From an uncultured Muribaculaceae bacterium (GTDB lineage Bacteria; Bacteroidota; Bacteroidia; Bacteroidales; Muribaculaceae): a stretch of 20,563 bases of DNA. The first letter of the stretch is position 1; each line of letters opens with the position of its first letter. A program made the translations under genes and the position numbers. Under the pieces are notes generated by a model. The model saw only the letters and a list, made by a program, of their open reading frames with translations. It searched no databases and was not told the DNA's origin. The DNA lies in contig CAJUKF010000050.1 in the NCBI GenBank assembly GCA_910587355.1, positions 1-20,563 of the forward strand. Direction: 5' to 3'. This document shows, piece after piece, positions 1 to 8,841 of the stretch.

Positions 1-46
<46 letters not shown>

Positions 47-76
47 GTTGGGCAATCGTGTTTCGCAATTGCGGTG

Positions 77-108
77 CAAAGTTATGCACTTTTTTCTTTT
101 CTGCCAAA
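77..108 (-). promoter_or_regulatory. Bacteroidetes-type promoter for tRNA-Gly
   Basis: On the minus strand there is a -33 element TTTG (105-108), a 20-base spacer and a -7 element TAACTTTG (77-84). This is the Bacteroidetes primary-sigma consensus (TTTG, about 20 bases, TAnnTTTG). It is placed to start transcription roughly 25 bases ahead of the mature tRNA-Gly 5' end. Confidence 0.8.
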
Positions 109-230
109 TTTTTTGGCGATTATTTTTACATAATTTCGCATTATCTTTCAATTTTATTGTATTACAAGCTTTTGCAGCAATATGCAAAATCAAATTACAT
201 CATTATTTTCAGAGTATTGCAAAAAATCAC

Positions 231-238
231 TACCTTTG
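231..238 (+). promoter_or_regulatory. -7 element of the GH92 gene promoter
   Basis: TACCTTTG matches the Bacteroidetes -7 consensus TAnnTTTG. It would give a 5' UTR of about 40 bases before the ATG at 285. No clean TTTG -33 box is present; a T-rich stretch lies about 20 bases upstream. The rest of 47-284 is AT-rich and non-coding as far as I can see. Confidence 0.6.
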
Positions 239-284
239 TCAACATAAACACAAACATCAATCATATCACCTATAATTTTTTACA

Positions 285-2543
285 ATGAAAATCGCAGTTC
301 CTATTTTTGCGTTTGCAGCTCTGGCCATGTTCTCATGCCAGAACACGACCAACACGACGGACTACGCATCGTATGTAGACCCGTTCATAGGCACGGGCGG
401 ACACGGACACACATTTCCGGGCGCCGTCGTGCCCCACGGCATGATTCAGCCGAGCCCCGACACTCGGGTACATGGCTGGGACGCCTGCTCGGGCTACCAT
501 TACTCCGACTCGACAATTAACGGATTTACACAGACGCACCTCAGCGGCACAGGCTGTGCCGACTACGGCGATTTTTTGATAATACCCACCACCGGCGCAC
601 AGAAAATAGACCCGCAGCTCAACCACGAATCTGTGCGCCCCTACGCTTCGACATTCTCCCATGATGCTGAAATAGCCGAACCAGGTTATTATTCCGTACA
701 GCTCGATACATACGGCATCGGCACAGAAATCGCCTCGACGGAACGGGCTGCCATCTATCGCTTCACCTACCCTGCCCATTCAGAGCCCGGTGTGATTGTC
801 GACCTTGACTACTCGATACAGAACCAGCGGAACAACGACATGCAAGTCGAAATAGTAGGCGACAATGCTATCAAGGCCTGGAAAAGCACCAGCTACTGGG
901 CCGGTGACCAGAGTCTGGCAATGTATGCCGAGTTCTCCAAACCTTTCACAGCAACGATTGTACGCGACACTGTGACCGATACCGACGGCGCAGTGTATCC
1001 CCGTTGCAAAGCTCTGCTTAAATTCGCTCCAACTACCCAAGGCGAGCAGATTGACATGAAAATCGCCGTATCGGGCGTAGATACCGAAGGCGCCGAGCGC
1101 AACCTCGCCGCCGAGATTCCCGACTGGAACTTTAACAAAGTACGCACGGACGCACGTCAGAAATGGAACGACTGGCTCGGCAAAATCGACGTGCAGTCCG
1201 ACAACGACACAGACCGCCGCATCTTCTACACAGCCCTCTATCACTCGGCCATAAGCCCCAATCTGTACACCGATGTAGACGGCCGCTATTTCGGCATGGA
1301 CCACAAGCCTCACCAGGGCAATCCCGACAAACCAGTCTACACGATTTTCTCCCTGTGGGATACATTCCGTGCGCTTCACCCCATGCTCACAATCATTGAC
1401 CCCGAGCTCAACAACAACCTCATAAACTCACTGCTCTCAAAATATGAGGAAGGCGGCATACTTCCCAAGTGGGAACTTGCAGCAAACTACACTGCCGAAA
1501 TGACCGGCTATCACGCAGTGTCGCTCATGGCCGATGCGATAAGCAAAGGCATAGCAGACTTCGACATCGACAAAGCCAAAAGAGCCGCAATCCGCTCGGC
1601 AATATACGACCCCGACAGCATCTGCGCTTCGCCACGCATACGCGAGTTACTCTCGCCTATATCAAAAAAATATAAAAACGACCTCGGTTTCATTCCCTGG
1701 GACGCTGAGAAAGAATCCGTAGCCAAAGGTCTTGAATACGCATACGACGACTACTGCGTCAGCGTAATTGCCGAAGCAGCCGGCGACACAGCAACCGCAA
1801 AAGAGTACTATGCCAAATCGAAAGCCTACAAAGAATACTTCGACCCTGAGACACGCTTCATGCGCGGCAAAGACATCGAGGGCAAATGGCACGAGCCGTT
1901 CAATCCCCGCTCCTCCACCCACCGTGCCGACGATTACTGCGAAGGCACCGCATGGCAGTGGACATGGTATACGCCTCATGATGTAGCAGGCCTGATTGAA
2001 CTTATGGGCGGCAAAGAGCCATTCGTTCATAAACTCGACTCGCTTTTCACAGCGGACTCCGCACTCGAAGGCGATGTAAGTTCGCCTGACATATCCGGTC
2101 TTATCGGTCAGTATGCTCACGGCAACGAACCTTCGCATCACATCATACACCTTTACAATTACGCCGGCCGTCCCGACCGCACACAGGAAAACGCAGACCG
2201 GGTCCTGAAAGAAATGTATTCCGATAAAATCGATGGCATCGCCGGCAACGAGGACTGCGGACAGATGTCGGCATGGTATGTTCTCAACGCCCTCGGTTTC
2301 TATCAGGTGGCGCCCGGCATACCCACCTATTCGATTGGCCGTCCCTGGTTCCCTAAAGCAACCATCAATCTGCCAAACGGCAAGAAAGTCAACATCACCG
2401 TGAAGAATTACGGCAAAGACAACAAATACATCAAATCTATGAAGCTCAACGGCAAAGAAATGCCAGAGCCTTTCTTCACTCATGAAGACATAGTCAACGG
2501 TGCCGATTTTGAATTCGAGATGTCGGCGACACCGTCACTCTGA
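285..2543 (+). CDS. GH92 family alpha-mannosidase, secreted lipoprotein
   Basis: Glycoside hydrolase family 92 enzymes are calcium-dependent exo-alpha-mannosidases (often alpha-1,2) that gut Bacteroidota use on N-glycans and yeast mannan. The 752-aa length is normal for the family. The N-terminus is a lipoprotein signal peptide with Cys18 as the likely acylation site (AMFSC). The family's N-terminal motif begins at Tyr30 (YVDPFIGTGG...FPGAVVPHGM). WDTFR is at 358-362. GNEPSHH at 613-619 contains the Glu that corresponds to the catalytic acid described for BT3990, and GNEDCGQMSAW from 654 covers the acidic region of the proposed general base. The gene has its own promoter and terminator and no SusC/SusD pair in the window, so it is not visibly part of a polysaccharide utilisation locus. 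Exact linkage specificity cannot be read from sequence alone. Confidence 0.95.
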   Translation: MKIAVPIFAFAALAMFSCQNTTNTTDYASYVDPFIGTGGHGHTFPGAVVPHGMIQPSPDTRVHGWDACSGYHYSDSTINGFTQTHLSGTGCADYGDFLIIPTTGAQKIDPQLNHESVRPYASTFSHDAEIAEPGYYSVQLDTYGIGTEIASTERAAIYRFTYPAHSEPGVIVDLDYSIQNQRNNDMQVEIVGDNAIKAWKSTSYWAGDQSLAMYAEFSKPFTATIVRDTVTDTDGAVYPRCKALLKFAPTTQGEQIDMKIAVSGVDTEGAERNLAAEIPDWNFNKVRTDARQKWNDWLGKIDVQSDNDTDRRIFYTALYHSAISPNLYTDVDGRYFGMDHKPHQGNPDKPVYTIFSLWDTFRALHPMLTIIDPELNNNLINSLLSKYEEGGILPKWELAANYTAEMTGYHAVSLMADAISKGIADFDIDKAKRAAIRSAIYDPDSICASPRIRELLSPISKKYKNDLGFIPWDAEKESVAKGLEYAYDDYCVSVIAEAAGDTATAKEYYAKSKAYKEYFDPETRFMRGKDIEGKWHEPFNPRSSTHRADDYCEGTAWQWTWYTPHDVAGLIELMGGKEPFVHKLDSLFTADSALEGDVSSPDISGLIGQYAHGNEPSHHIIHLYNYAGRPDRTQENADRVLKEMYSDKIDGIAGNEDCGQMSAWYVLNALGFYQVAPGIPTYSIGRPWFPKATINLPNGKKVNITVKNYGKDNKYIKSMKLNGKEMPEPFFTHEDIVNGADFEFEMSATPSL

Positions 2544-2567
2544 GACGTACAATAAACAATGCCCTTA

Positions 2568-2598
2568 AGCCGTCCGTTATAACTACGGACGGCTTTTT
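2568..2598 (+). terminator. Rho-independent terminator after the GH92 gene
   Basis: A 10-base perfect stem AGCCGTCCGT / ACGGACGGCT with a 7-base loop runs into a T-tract (2594-2598). It lies 24 bases after the stop codon at 2543 and separates this gene from gmd. Confidence 0.93.
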
Positions 2599-2644
2599 AT
2601 AGCCTTAGAATACAATAAACGGACTCTGAAATCGTAAAACTAAT

Positions 2645-3736
2645 ATGAAGACAGCATTAATCACAGGCATCACGGGCCAGGACGGCTCCTTCCTTGCCGA
2701 GTTTTTATTGGGAAAAGGTTACGACGTACACGGCATCATCCGCCGTTCGTCGGTAGATTTCCGTGAGCGCATAGCCCACCTCGAAGGCCATGAGCACTTT
2801 CACCTGCACTATGCCGACATGGGCGACTCGATGAGCATAGTGCGCGTGCTCGGCAAAATAAGACCCGACGAAGTCTATAACCTCGCGGCACAGAGCCATG
2901 TGCAGGTGAGTTTCGACTCGCCCGAATACACAGCCAATGTGGATGCCGTCGGTGTGCTGCGTATGCTTGAAGGCATACGTCAGTGCGGCCTCACTGATAC
3001 ATGCCGCTTCTACCAGGCTTCTACTTCCGAACTTTTCGGCAAAGTGGAGGAAGTGCCGCAGAACGAGAAAACACCGTTTCACCCCTACTCTCCTTATGCT
3101 GTCGCCAAACTGTATGGTTTCTGGATTGTAAAAGAATACCGCGAAGCATACAATATGTACGCCTGCTCCGGCATCCTCTTCAATCATGAGAGCGAGCGCC
3201 GCGGCGAAACTTTTGTGACACGCAAAATCACCCTCGCGGCTGCCCGAATCGCCCAGAACAAGCAAGAGAAACTATATCTCGGCAATCTGTCGTCTCTCCG
3301 CGACTGGGGTTACGCGCCCGACTATGTTGAATGCATGTGGCTCATCCTCCAGCAGGACAAACCCGATGACTACGTAATCGCCACCGGCGAACAGCATTCC
3401 GTACGCGAATTCTGTCTCCTCGCTTTCCGCCGTGCAGGCATTGAATTGCGTTTCGAGGGCGAAGGCGCCGACGAAAAAGGCATCGATGTAAAAACCGGCA
3501 AAGTGCTCGTGGAGGTATCGCCTGATTTCTACCGTCCGACCGATGTCGTCAACCTTTGGGGCGACCCGACAAAAGCAAAAAACGAGCTCGGATGGGACCC
3601 TGCGAAAAAAACATCGTTCGAGCAGCTTGTCAACCTCATGGTTGATGCCGATATGGCAAAAGTTGCTGTTGAACGCGCCGGAGAACAAGTAAAAATGAAT
3701 CTCGCCGAATATCTTGAGAAAGGAATCGTAAAATGA
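2645..3736 (+). CDS. gmd: GDP-mannose 4,6-dehydratase
   Basis: This enzyme converts GDP-D-mannose to GDP-4-keto-6-deoxy-D-mannose, the first step of de novo GDP-L-fucose synthesis in the cytoplasm. It is an extended SDR enzyme of 363 aa, the usual size. The Rossmann motif GxxGxxG is at Gly8-Gly11-Gly14 (GITGQDG). The catalytic set is visible: STSE at 126-129 (Thr127 and Glu129) and YxxxK at Tyr151-Lys155 (YAVAK). The family-specific segment FNHESERRG lies at 179-187. The stop codon overlaps the start of fcl by four bases (ATGA), so the two products are probably translationally coupled. No clear TAnnTTTG element is visible in the 100-base gap after the GH92 gene. Confidence 0.97.
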   Translation: MKTALITGITGQDGSFLAEFLLGKGYDVHGIIRRSSVDFRERIAHLEGHEHFHLHYADMGDSMSIVRVLGKIRPDEVYNLAAQSHVQVSFDSPEYTANVDAVGVLRMLEGIRQCGLTDTCRFYQASTSELFGKVEEVPQNEKTPFHPYSPYAVAKLYGFWIVKEYREAYNMYACSGILFNHESERRGETFVTRKITLAAARIAQNKQEKLYLGNLSSLRDWGYAPDYVECMWLILQQDKPDDYVIATGEQHSVREFCLLAFRRAGIELRFEGEGADEKGIDVKTGKVLVEVSPDFYRPTDVVNLWGDPTKAKNELGWDPAKKTSFEQLVNLMVDADMAKVAVERAGEQVKMNLAEYLEKGIVK

Positions 3737-4677
3737 TGCAGAAAGATTCTAAAATATACGTTGCCGGACACCGCGGCATGGTCGGGTCGGCAATTGTCCG
3801 CGAACTACAGCGTCAGGGCTATATAAATATACTTACCCGTACACATAAAGAGCTCGACCTCATTAACCAGCAGGCCGTAAACGACTTTTTTGCCGCAGAG
3901 AAACCAGAGTATGTTTTCCTCGCCGCAGCCAAAGTAGGCGGCATCGTCGCCAACGAATCAGCGCTTGCCGATTTCATGTACGACAACATGATGCTTGAGA
4001 TGAATGTGATTCATGCGGCCTGGCGCAACGGCTGCCGCAAACTCGAATTTCTCGGCTCGTCGTGCATCTACCCCCGTATGGCACCGCAGCCCATGCCCGA
4101 AAGCTGTCTGCTCACATCGGCGCTCGAAAAGACAAACGAAGCTTATGCACTTGCCAAGATTTCAGGGCTCAAATACTGCGAATTTCTCAACCGTCAGTAC
4201 GGCACAGACTATATTTCTGTTATGCCCACAAATCTGTACGGTCCGAACGACAATTATCATCCCGAACACAGCCATGTGCTGCCGGCCCTCATACGCCGCT
4301 TTCACGAAGCCAAGGAATCGGGTGCGGAACGTGTGACTTGCTGGGGCGACGGCTCGCCTCTGCGCGAATTTCTCTATGTCGACGACCTCGCCAACCTATG
4401 CGTTTTTCTCATGAATAACTACAGCGGAAACGAGACTGTCAACGCAGGCACCGGCAAGGAACTAACAATCAAAGAACTGACTGAACTCGTTGCATCGATT
4501 ATAGGCTACAAGGGACGTATCGAGTGGGACACCTCGCGTCCCAACGGCACTCCACGCAAACTGCTCGACGTAAGCAAAGCCACAAAACTCGGCTGGACCT
4601 ACAAAACCGAACTTGCCGACGGCATACGTCTTGCATACGAAGACTTTCTTACCAACCCAATGAGGGCCGAGAGATAA
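3733..4677 (+). CDS. fcl: GDP-L-fucose synthase
   Basis: This NADPH-dependent epimerase/reductase converts GDP-4-keto-6-deoxymannose into GDP-L-fucose, the product used by fucosyltransferases on capsule, O-antigen or surface glycoproteins. It is an SDR protein of 314 aa. The nucleotide-binding motif GxxGxxG is at Gly12-Gly18 (GHRGMVG). Catalytic residues can be placed by comparison with E. coli Fcl: Ser109/Ser110 and Cys111 in GSSCIYP, Tyr138-Lys142 (YALAK), and His181 in SHVLPAL. The ORF begins inside the gmd stop codon; a second ATG follows immediately at 3736 and could be used instead. No fucose kinase/pyrophosphorylase salvage gene is in the window. Confidence 0.96.
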   Translation: MMQKDSKIYVAGHRGMVGSAIVRELQRQGYINILTRTHKELDLINQQAVNDFFAAEKPEYVFLAAAKVGGIVANESALADFMYDNMMLEMNVIHAAWRNGCRKLEFLGSSCIYPRMAPQPMPESCLLTSALEKTNEAYALAKISGLKYCEFLNRQYGTDYISVMPTNLYGPNDNYHPEHSHVLPALIRRFHEAKESGAERVTCWGDGSPLREFLYVDDLANLCVFLMNNYSGNETVNAGTGKELTIKELTELVASIIGYKGRIEWDTSRPNGTPRKLLDVSKATKLGWTYKTELADGIRLAYEDFLTNPMRAER

Positions 4678-4680
4678 AAT

Positions 4681-5499
4681 TCACAGATATTTATCGGCGA
4701 GAGACCGATATTCCGGAGTATCTTTAAATTCGCGCACCCAATGGTTCAGCGAATCCAGCAGAACAGAATCGCCCGGCGCGACAGCCCATACCTGAAACTG
4801 GGTGAACGATATAGGCGTAGAAATATCGAGACACGGATACTGCTCAGCGATATGGCGGGCTACAGCTTCATTTACCACAGCCTGTTTCACTTCGCCGAGA
4901 GCCGTGCGAATCGCCAGATGTTCGGAAGAATATCCCGGCTCGGCAATTACAACAATCGTATCGCCTAACTCGCGTATCATGTTGCGGAGGCGTGTGTTAT
5001 ACGGAGACCCCTCCGCAACCCACACGCTGTCGCCAATAAGTTGTTCCTGCGAACGCACCGGTGCTTTTCCGGTACAGTCCACGCGCTGCACGAGCACTTG
5101 CTTGTCGAGATAGATAGGGTCGGTCAGCGGAAAATGTTGCTTCAGAGTCCTTGTCGCCGGCAGGGATGCCACAAGCATATCATATTTTCCGTCATTAAGG
5201 CCATGGAATGCATCCTCCAAAGATGCCACAGGAAAAAACTCCACAGTCACATGATGCTGCAAAGCAATCGCACGCAACATATTGTAATCGAATCCCTCAG
5301 CAGTATCGTTATGCATCGTGTAAGTCAGCGGGCTCATCTCTATGGCAACTGCAATAGTATCACCCCCCGGTTTTACATACTCATTGACAATTTCGCCGGA
5401 ATCGTGAATACATCGGCGCATAAGTCCTGTGCCACCGAGGATTATTATGATAAATGCCAGACTCACCGCTACGCGTGTCTTGCTCATGTACTTATTCAT
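4681..5499 (-). CDS. Membrane-anchored family-3 solute-binding-like protein
   Basis: This 272-aa protein has an N-terminal hydrophobic segment (about residues 10-27), followed by a domain resembling bacterial extracellular solute-binding proteins family 3 (SBP_bac_3; also found at the N-terminus of MltF). Visible family features are IAVAIEMSPLTY, GFDYNMLRAIA and a GKYDMLVASLPATRTL segment. It probably sits in the periplasm tethered to the inner membrane and may bind an amino acid or a peptidoglycan fragment; the ligand is unknown. There is no C-terminal lytic transglycosylase domain and no ABC permease or ATPase nearby. The frame is open to a GTG at 5574, but ATG 5499 (or 5487) places the start just before the hydrophobic segment and is preferred. 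Its stop is 3 bases from that of convergent fcl. Confidence 0.8.
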   Translation of the reverse strand: MNKYMSKTRVAVSLAFIIIILGGTGLMRRCIHDSGEIVNEYVKPGGDTIAVAIEMSPLTYTMHNDTAEGFDYNMLRAIALQHHVTVEFFPVASLEDAFHGLNDGKYDMLVASLPATRTLKQHFPLTDPIYLDKQVLVQRVDCTGKAPVRSQEQLIGDSVWVAEGSPYNTRLRNMIRELGDTIVVIAEPGYSSEHLAIRTALGEVKQAVVNEAVARHIAEQYPCLDISTPISFTQFQVWAVAPGDSVLLDSLNHWVREFKDTPEYRSLADKYL

Positions 5500-5604
5500 A
5501 AACAACCGAAAGTTGAATCTCTTGTATACAATTATTTCATCAAAGCCTCTGAAAGCTTCAATTAATAAACGCACCCGGGAGCAGGATAGTTGAATATAAA
5601 TGCG

Positions 5605-5612
5605 TATATTTG
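5605..5612 (+). promoter_or_regulatory. -7 element for the porin-MFS operon
   Basis: TATATTTG matches TAnnTTTG. It lies between the upstream in-frame ATG at 5600 and the ATG at 5624, so a transcript from it could only use 5624, with a 5' leader of just a few bases. No well-spaced -33 TTTG is seen, so the call is tentative. Confidence 0.45.
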
Positions 5613-5623
5613 CAGTTCAAAAT

Positions 5624-7627
5624 ATGAAAAAGACAAGATTCATACTTTCGCTTATATGCTGCATCATCTGTGCTTTGCCTGTAAGAGCACAGGGCCACAG
5701 GCACGAAACCACAGGCACACACAAAGCGCCGGTCATAGCCCCTTCGTATGTCTGGAAACTATTTTCGCCCCTCGGTCTGCGCGAGCCGGCCTCGATGGAT
5801 ACCCTCATGCTCAACTACTCGCGTGAATCCATACCATCGATGGTGAGCAGCGCCTACGCCACGACCGGTAACCTCGGCGCAGAGGGCATGAACATGATAT
5901 TCCACGAACGGAAGCCCATGAGCGACTTCTTTTTCCGCGACGCTCTCGACCACTGGATGCCGACATATGACAAGATGCGTTTCTATAATACGCGCATACC
6001 CATGACACTGGTGTCGTTCAACACCGCCGGCGGACGCGAGAATGCTCAGGAGCGCCTCAAGACCATTTTTTCAGGCAATATAAATGCAAAAGCCCAAATC
6101 GGAGCCATGGTGGATTATCTTTACTCCAAAGGATGTTACAACTATCAGGCCACAAAAGACTTGTCGTGGGGATTTTCGGGCTCATACATAGGCGACCGCT
6201 ATCAGATGCAGGCCTATTTCAACCATTTCAACCTTCTGAACAAAGAAAACGGCGGCATCACCGACATGCTCTACATCACCGACCCGGCCGAAATACAGGG
6301 CGGTATCACCAAAGTCGACCCCAAGACCATTCCGACCAAACTGACGGCCGCACATACCCGTCTGTGGGGCGAGGAACTGTTCATAAACAACCGCTATAAC
6401 GTGGGATTCTGGCGCGAAGAGCAAGGCGAAAACGACTCTACCGTGACACGGACATACGTGCCGGTGACATCGTTCATCTACACACTGCGCTACAACTCGG
6501 GCAAGCACCTTTTCACCGACATGAATTCGAGCGAAATCAAGGATTACTTCGGCAATCTGTATCTCAATCCCGATTTCACACGCGACCGCACCACTTATTG
6601 GGCTGTGACCAACACTCTGGGCGTGTCGCTGCTCGAAGGCTTCAACAAATACGCCAAATTCGGTCTGGCCGCATATGTGACACATCAGGTGCGCCGCTAT
6701 AATCTCACTGCCGACACTCTCGACCGCAGCAATCCCGACTATGGTCTCACACCGTTTCCTGAAGGCGTCGGGGCCTTCAAGCCCCATACCACACAACAGC
6801 TCGCATGGGTAGGCGCTCAGCTTACTAAACAGAACGGCTCTCTGCTGAAATACAATGCTACCGCCGAAATAGGCATTCTCGGCGAGGCTGCAGCCGAAGT
6901 GAAAGTCGACGGCAGTGCCACCACACGATTCAAGCTCCTCGGCGACAGCGCCGACATCAAGGTATTCGGGTCATTCCACAACGAACAGGCACCGTTCCTG
7001 ACAAAGAAATATCTGTCGAACCATTTCATATGGGACAACGATTTCGGCAAGCAGCGCACAGTGAGCTTCGGCGGCGAGGTAGGCTGGGAAAAGACCGGCA
7101 CCCATTTCCGTGCAAGCCTGTCGAATCTTCAGAATCATATCTATTTCGCAGCCGACGGCCTGCCGCAACAGCACGGAGGCTCCGTTCAGATTCTGTCGCT
7201 GTCGCTGAAACAGAATTTCCGCTTCAGGGCGCTTAACTGGGACAACACCGTCACCTATCAGACTACCAGCAACGACAAAGTGATACCGCTGCCCTCTCTT
7301 GCAGTGTACTCCAATCTCTATTTCATTTTCAAAATCGCCACACTCCATGTGCAGCTCGGCGTTGACTGCGATTATTACACCAAATACTATTCGCCGGGCT
7401 ACCAGCCTGCCCTTGCTGCATTCACCAACCAGCGCGATATGAAAGTGGGAAATTATCCTTTCTGCAACGCTTATATAAACATGAAACTCAGCCGAGCCCG
7501 CTTCTATGTGCTATACTCACACATGAACAAAGGCCTCTTCGGCGGCAACGGCTACTTCTCGATGCCATACTACCCTCTCAACCCGGCCCGCTTCCAGATG
7601 GGCATATCGGTAGACTTCGCCAACTGA
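5624..7627 (+). CDS. Putative outer-membrane porin (Porin_10-like)
   Basis: This 667-aa protein has a signal peptide (MKKTRFILSLICC... with likely cleavage after ALPVRA, before Gln). It has no TonB box or plug domain. The body is rich in alternating, aromatic-containing segments typical of outer-membrane beta-barrels (for example SWGFSGSYIGDRYQMQAYFNH, within 6165-6230), and the C-terminus MGISVDFAN fits a final beta-strand. Length and layout agree with the Bacteroidota 'putative porin' family Porin_10 (formerly DUF4289), which I recognise from general similarity only. ATG 5624 is preferred over 5600 because it begins a classic signal peptide and the predicted promoter lies between the two. 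The following MFS gene starts 2 bases after the stop, so outer- and inner-membrane transport may be linked. Confidence 0.75.
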   Translation: MKKTRFILSLICCIICALPVRAQGHRHETTGTHKAPVIAPSYVWKLFSPLGLREPASMDTLMLNYSRESIPSMVSSAYATTGNLGAEGMNMIFHERKPMSDFFFRDALDHWMPTYDKMRFYNTRIPMTLVSFNTAGGRENAQERLKTIFSGNINAKAQIGAMVDYLYSKGCYNYQATKDLSWGFSGSYIGDRYQMQAYFNHFNLLNKENGGITDMLYITDPAEIQGGITKVDPKTIPTKLTAAHTRLWGEELFINNRYNVGFWREEQGENDSTVTRTYVPVTSFIYTLRYNSGKHLFTDMNSSEIKDYFGNLYLNPDFTRDRTTYWAVTNTLGVSLLEGFNKYAKFGLAAYVTHQVRRYNLTADTLDRSNPDYGLTPFPEGVGAFKPHTTQQLAWVGAQLTKQNGSLLKYNATAEIGILGEAAAEVKVDGSATTRFKLLGDSADIKVFGSFHNEQAPFLTKKYLSNHFIWDNDFGKQRTVSFGGEVGWEKTGTHFRASLSNLQNHIYFAADGLPQQHGGSVQILSLSLKQNFRFRALNWDNTVTYQTTSNDKVIPLPSLAVYSNLYFIFKIATLHVQLGVDCDYYTKYYSPGYQPALAAFTNQRDMKVGNYPFCNAYINMKLSRARFYVLYSHMNKGLFGGNGYFSMPYYPLNPARFQMGISVDFAN

Positions 7628-7629
7628 GA

Positions 7630-8835
7630 ATGGATTCGTACGCTACGAAACGTCAGGAGAAGACATTATACTCCATACTGTTTGCAATCAGTTTTGCCCA
7701 TTTGCTGAACGATATGATGCAGTCAATCATACCGTCGATATATCCTATTATCAAAAATCAGTACGGATTTACATTCGGGCAGATTGGCATAATAACACTG
7801 GTGTTTCAGATGACATCATCGCTGCTGCAGCCGCTTGTCGGACGCGTGGCCGACCGTCATCCTATGCCTTACGCGCTGTCGGCAGGCATGGTTTTCACGC
7901 TCATAGGCATCATCCTCCTCTCTGTCGCAAACAAATATGCGTTTATAATTCTTGCCGTAGGTGTAATCGGCATGGGCTCGTCAATCTTTCATCCCGAAGC
8001 CTCTCGTATAGCACAGCTTGCCGGAGGACGAAAGAAAGGGCTGGCACAGTCGATTTTTCAGGTCGGAGGCAACGGCGGCAGTGCTATCGGTCCTCTGCTC
8101 GCAGCAGTCATCGTCATACCTTACGGACAACGCTCGATAATATGGTTTGCCATAGCCGCTTTTGTAGCCGGCATAACATTGCTACCCGTCGGCAAATGGT
8201 ACAAAAGTGTGCTTCACCGTCCGGCATCGCGAAAGATTATCGTCAGTCCGGCAATAAAGGACTTGTCGCGCAGCCGCATCAACTGGGCAATTGCCATACT
8301 GTGCGTGCTTACATTCTCCAAATACTTCTATATGGCGAGCATGACGAGTTACTTCACATTCTTCCTCATAGACAAATTCGGAGTTGACATCAAGGTGTCG
8401 CAGCTCTGTCTCTTCGCTTTCATGGCCGCCGTAGCCATAGGCACAATTCTCGGAGGCAGCATCGGCGACAGATACGGACGCAAATATGTAATCTGGGGCT
8501 CCATTTTAGGAGCGGCACCGTTCACGCTGGCGCTCCCCTATGTCAATTTCACGCTCACCATAATACTTGCCATTATTATCGGTCTTGTCATATCATCGGC
8601 ATTTTCGGCAATTCTTGTATATGCCACAGAACTGAAACCAGATAAAGTGGGCATGATGGCCGGCTTGTTTTTTGGACTCAATTTCGGCCTCGGAGGCATC
8701 GGCTCGGCCTTTTTCGGCTGGCTTGCCGACAAAACGAGCATCGAATTCATTTTCCAAATCAGCACTCTACTGCCCCTGCTCGGCATGGTGACGGTATTCC
8801 TGCCCAACATCGACGGCCGACGCGTGATGCGATAA
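7630..8835 (+). CDS. MFS transporter, Fsr (fosmidomycin resistance)-like
   Basis: A 401-aa inner-membrane protein with about twelve hydrophobic segments and the major facilitator loop motif between TM2 and TM3 (GRVADRHPM), repeated in the second half as GGSIGDRYGRK. The N-terminal SFAHLLNDMMQSIIPSIYP and the segment GMGSSIFHPEASRIA are characteristic of the Fsr branch, whose E. coli member exports fosmidomycin. It probably works as a proton-driven exporter of a small molecule; the natural substrate is unknown. It is almost certainly co-transcribed with the porin gene (2-base gap). It ends 6 bases from the stop of the opposing MFS gene, with no obvious hairpin between them. Confidence 0.88.
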   Translation: MDSYATKRQEKTLYSILFAISFAHLLNDMMQSIIPSIYPIIKNQYGFTFGQIGIITLVFQMTSSLLQPLVGRVADRHPMPYALSAGMVFTLIGIILLSVANKYAFIILAVGVIGMGSSIFHPEASRIAQLAGGRKKGLAQSIFQVGGNGGSAIGPLLAAVIVIPYGQRSIIWFAIAAFVAGITLLPVGKWYKSVLHRPASRKIIVSPAIKDLSRSRINWAIAILCVLTFSKYFYMASMTSYFTFFLIDKFGVDIKVSQLCLFAFMAAVAIGTILGGSIGDRYGRKYVIWGSILGAAPFTLALPYVNFTLTIILAIIIGLVISSAFSAILVYATELKPDKVGMMAGLFFGLNFGLGGIGSAFFGWLADKTSIEFIFQISTLLPLLGMVTVFLPNIDGRRVMR

Positions 8836-8841
8836 ATCCGC

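Noticed and set aside
47..284. Small ORFs of about 75 codons at the left edge
   Set aside because: They lie in an AT-rich intergenic stretch that carries the tRNA-Gly and GH92 promoters; the translations are rich in Phe, His and Tyr and look random.
1662..2483. 273-codon minus-strand open frame inside the GH92 gene
   Set aside because: The GH92 protein on the other strand has all conserved motifs across this stretch; the reverse frame has no recognisable features or start signals.
5041..5565. Plus-strand open frame opposite the solute-binding-like gene
   Set aside because: Its composition is atypical (Cys- and His-rich), and the opposite strand encodes a coherent family-3 SBP domain with a hydrophobic N-terminal anchor.
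5624..7627. Porin called as a TonB-dependent receptor
   Set aside because: There is no carboxypeptidase-like domain, TonB box or plug domain, and the length fits the Porin_10-type family better.
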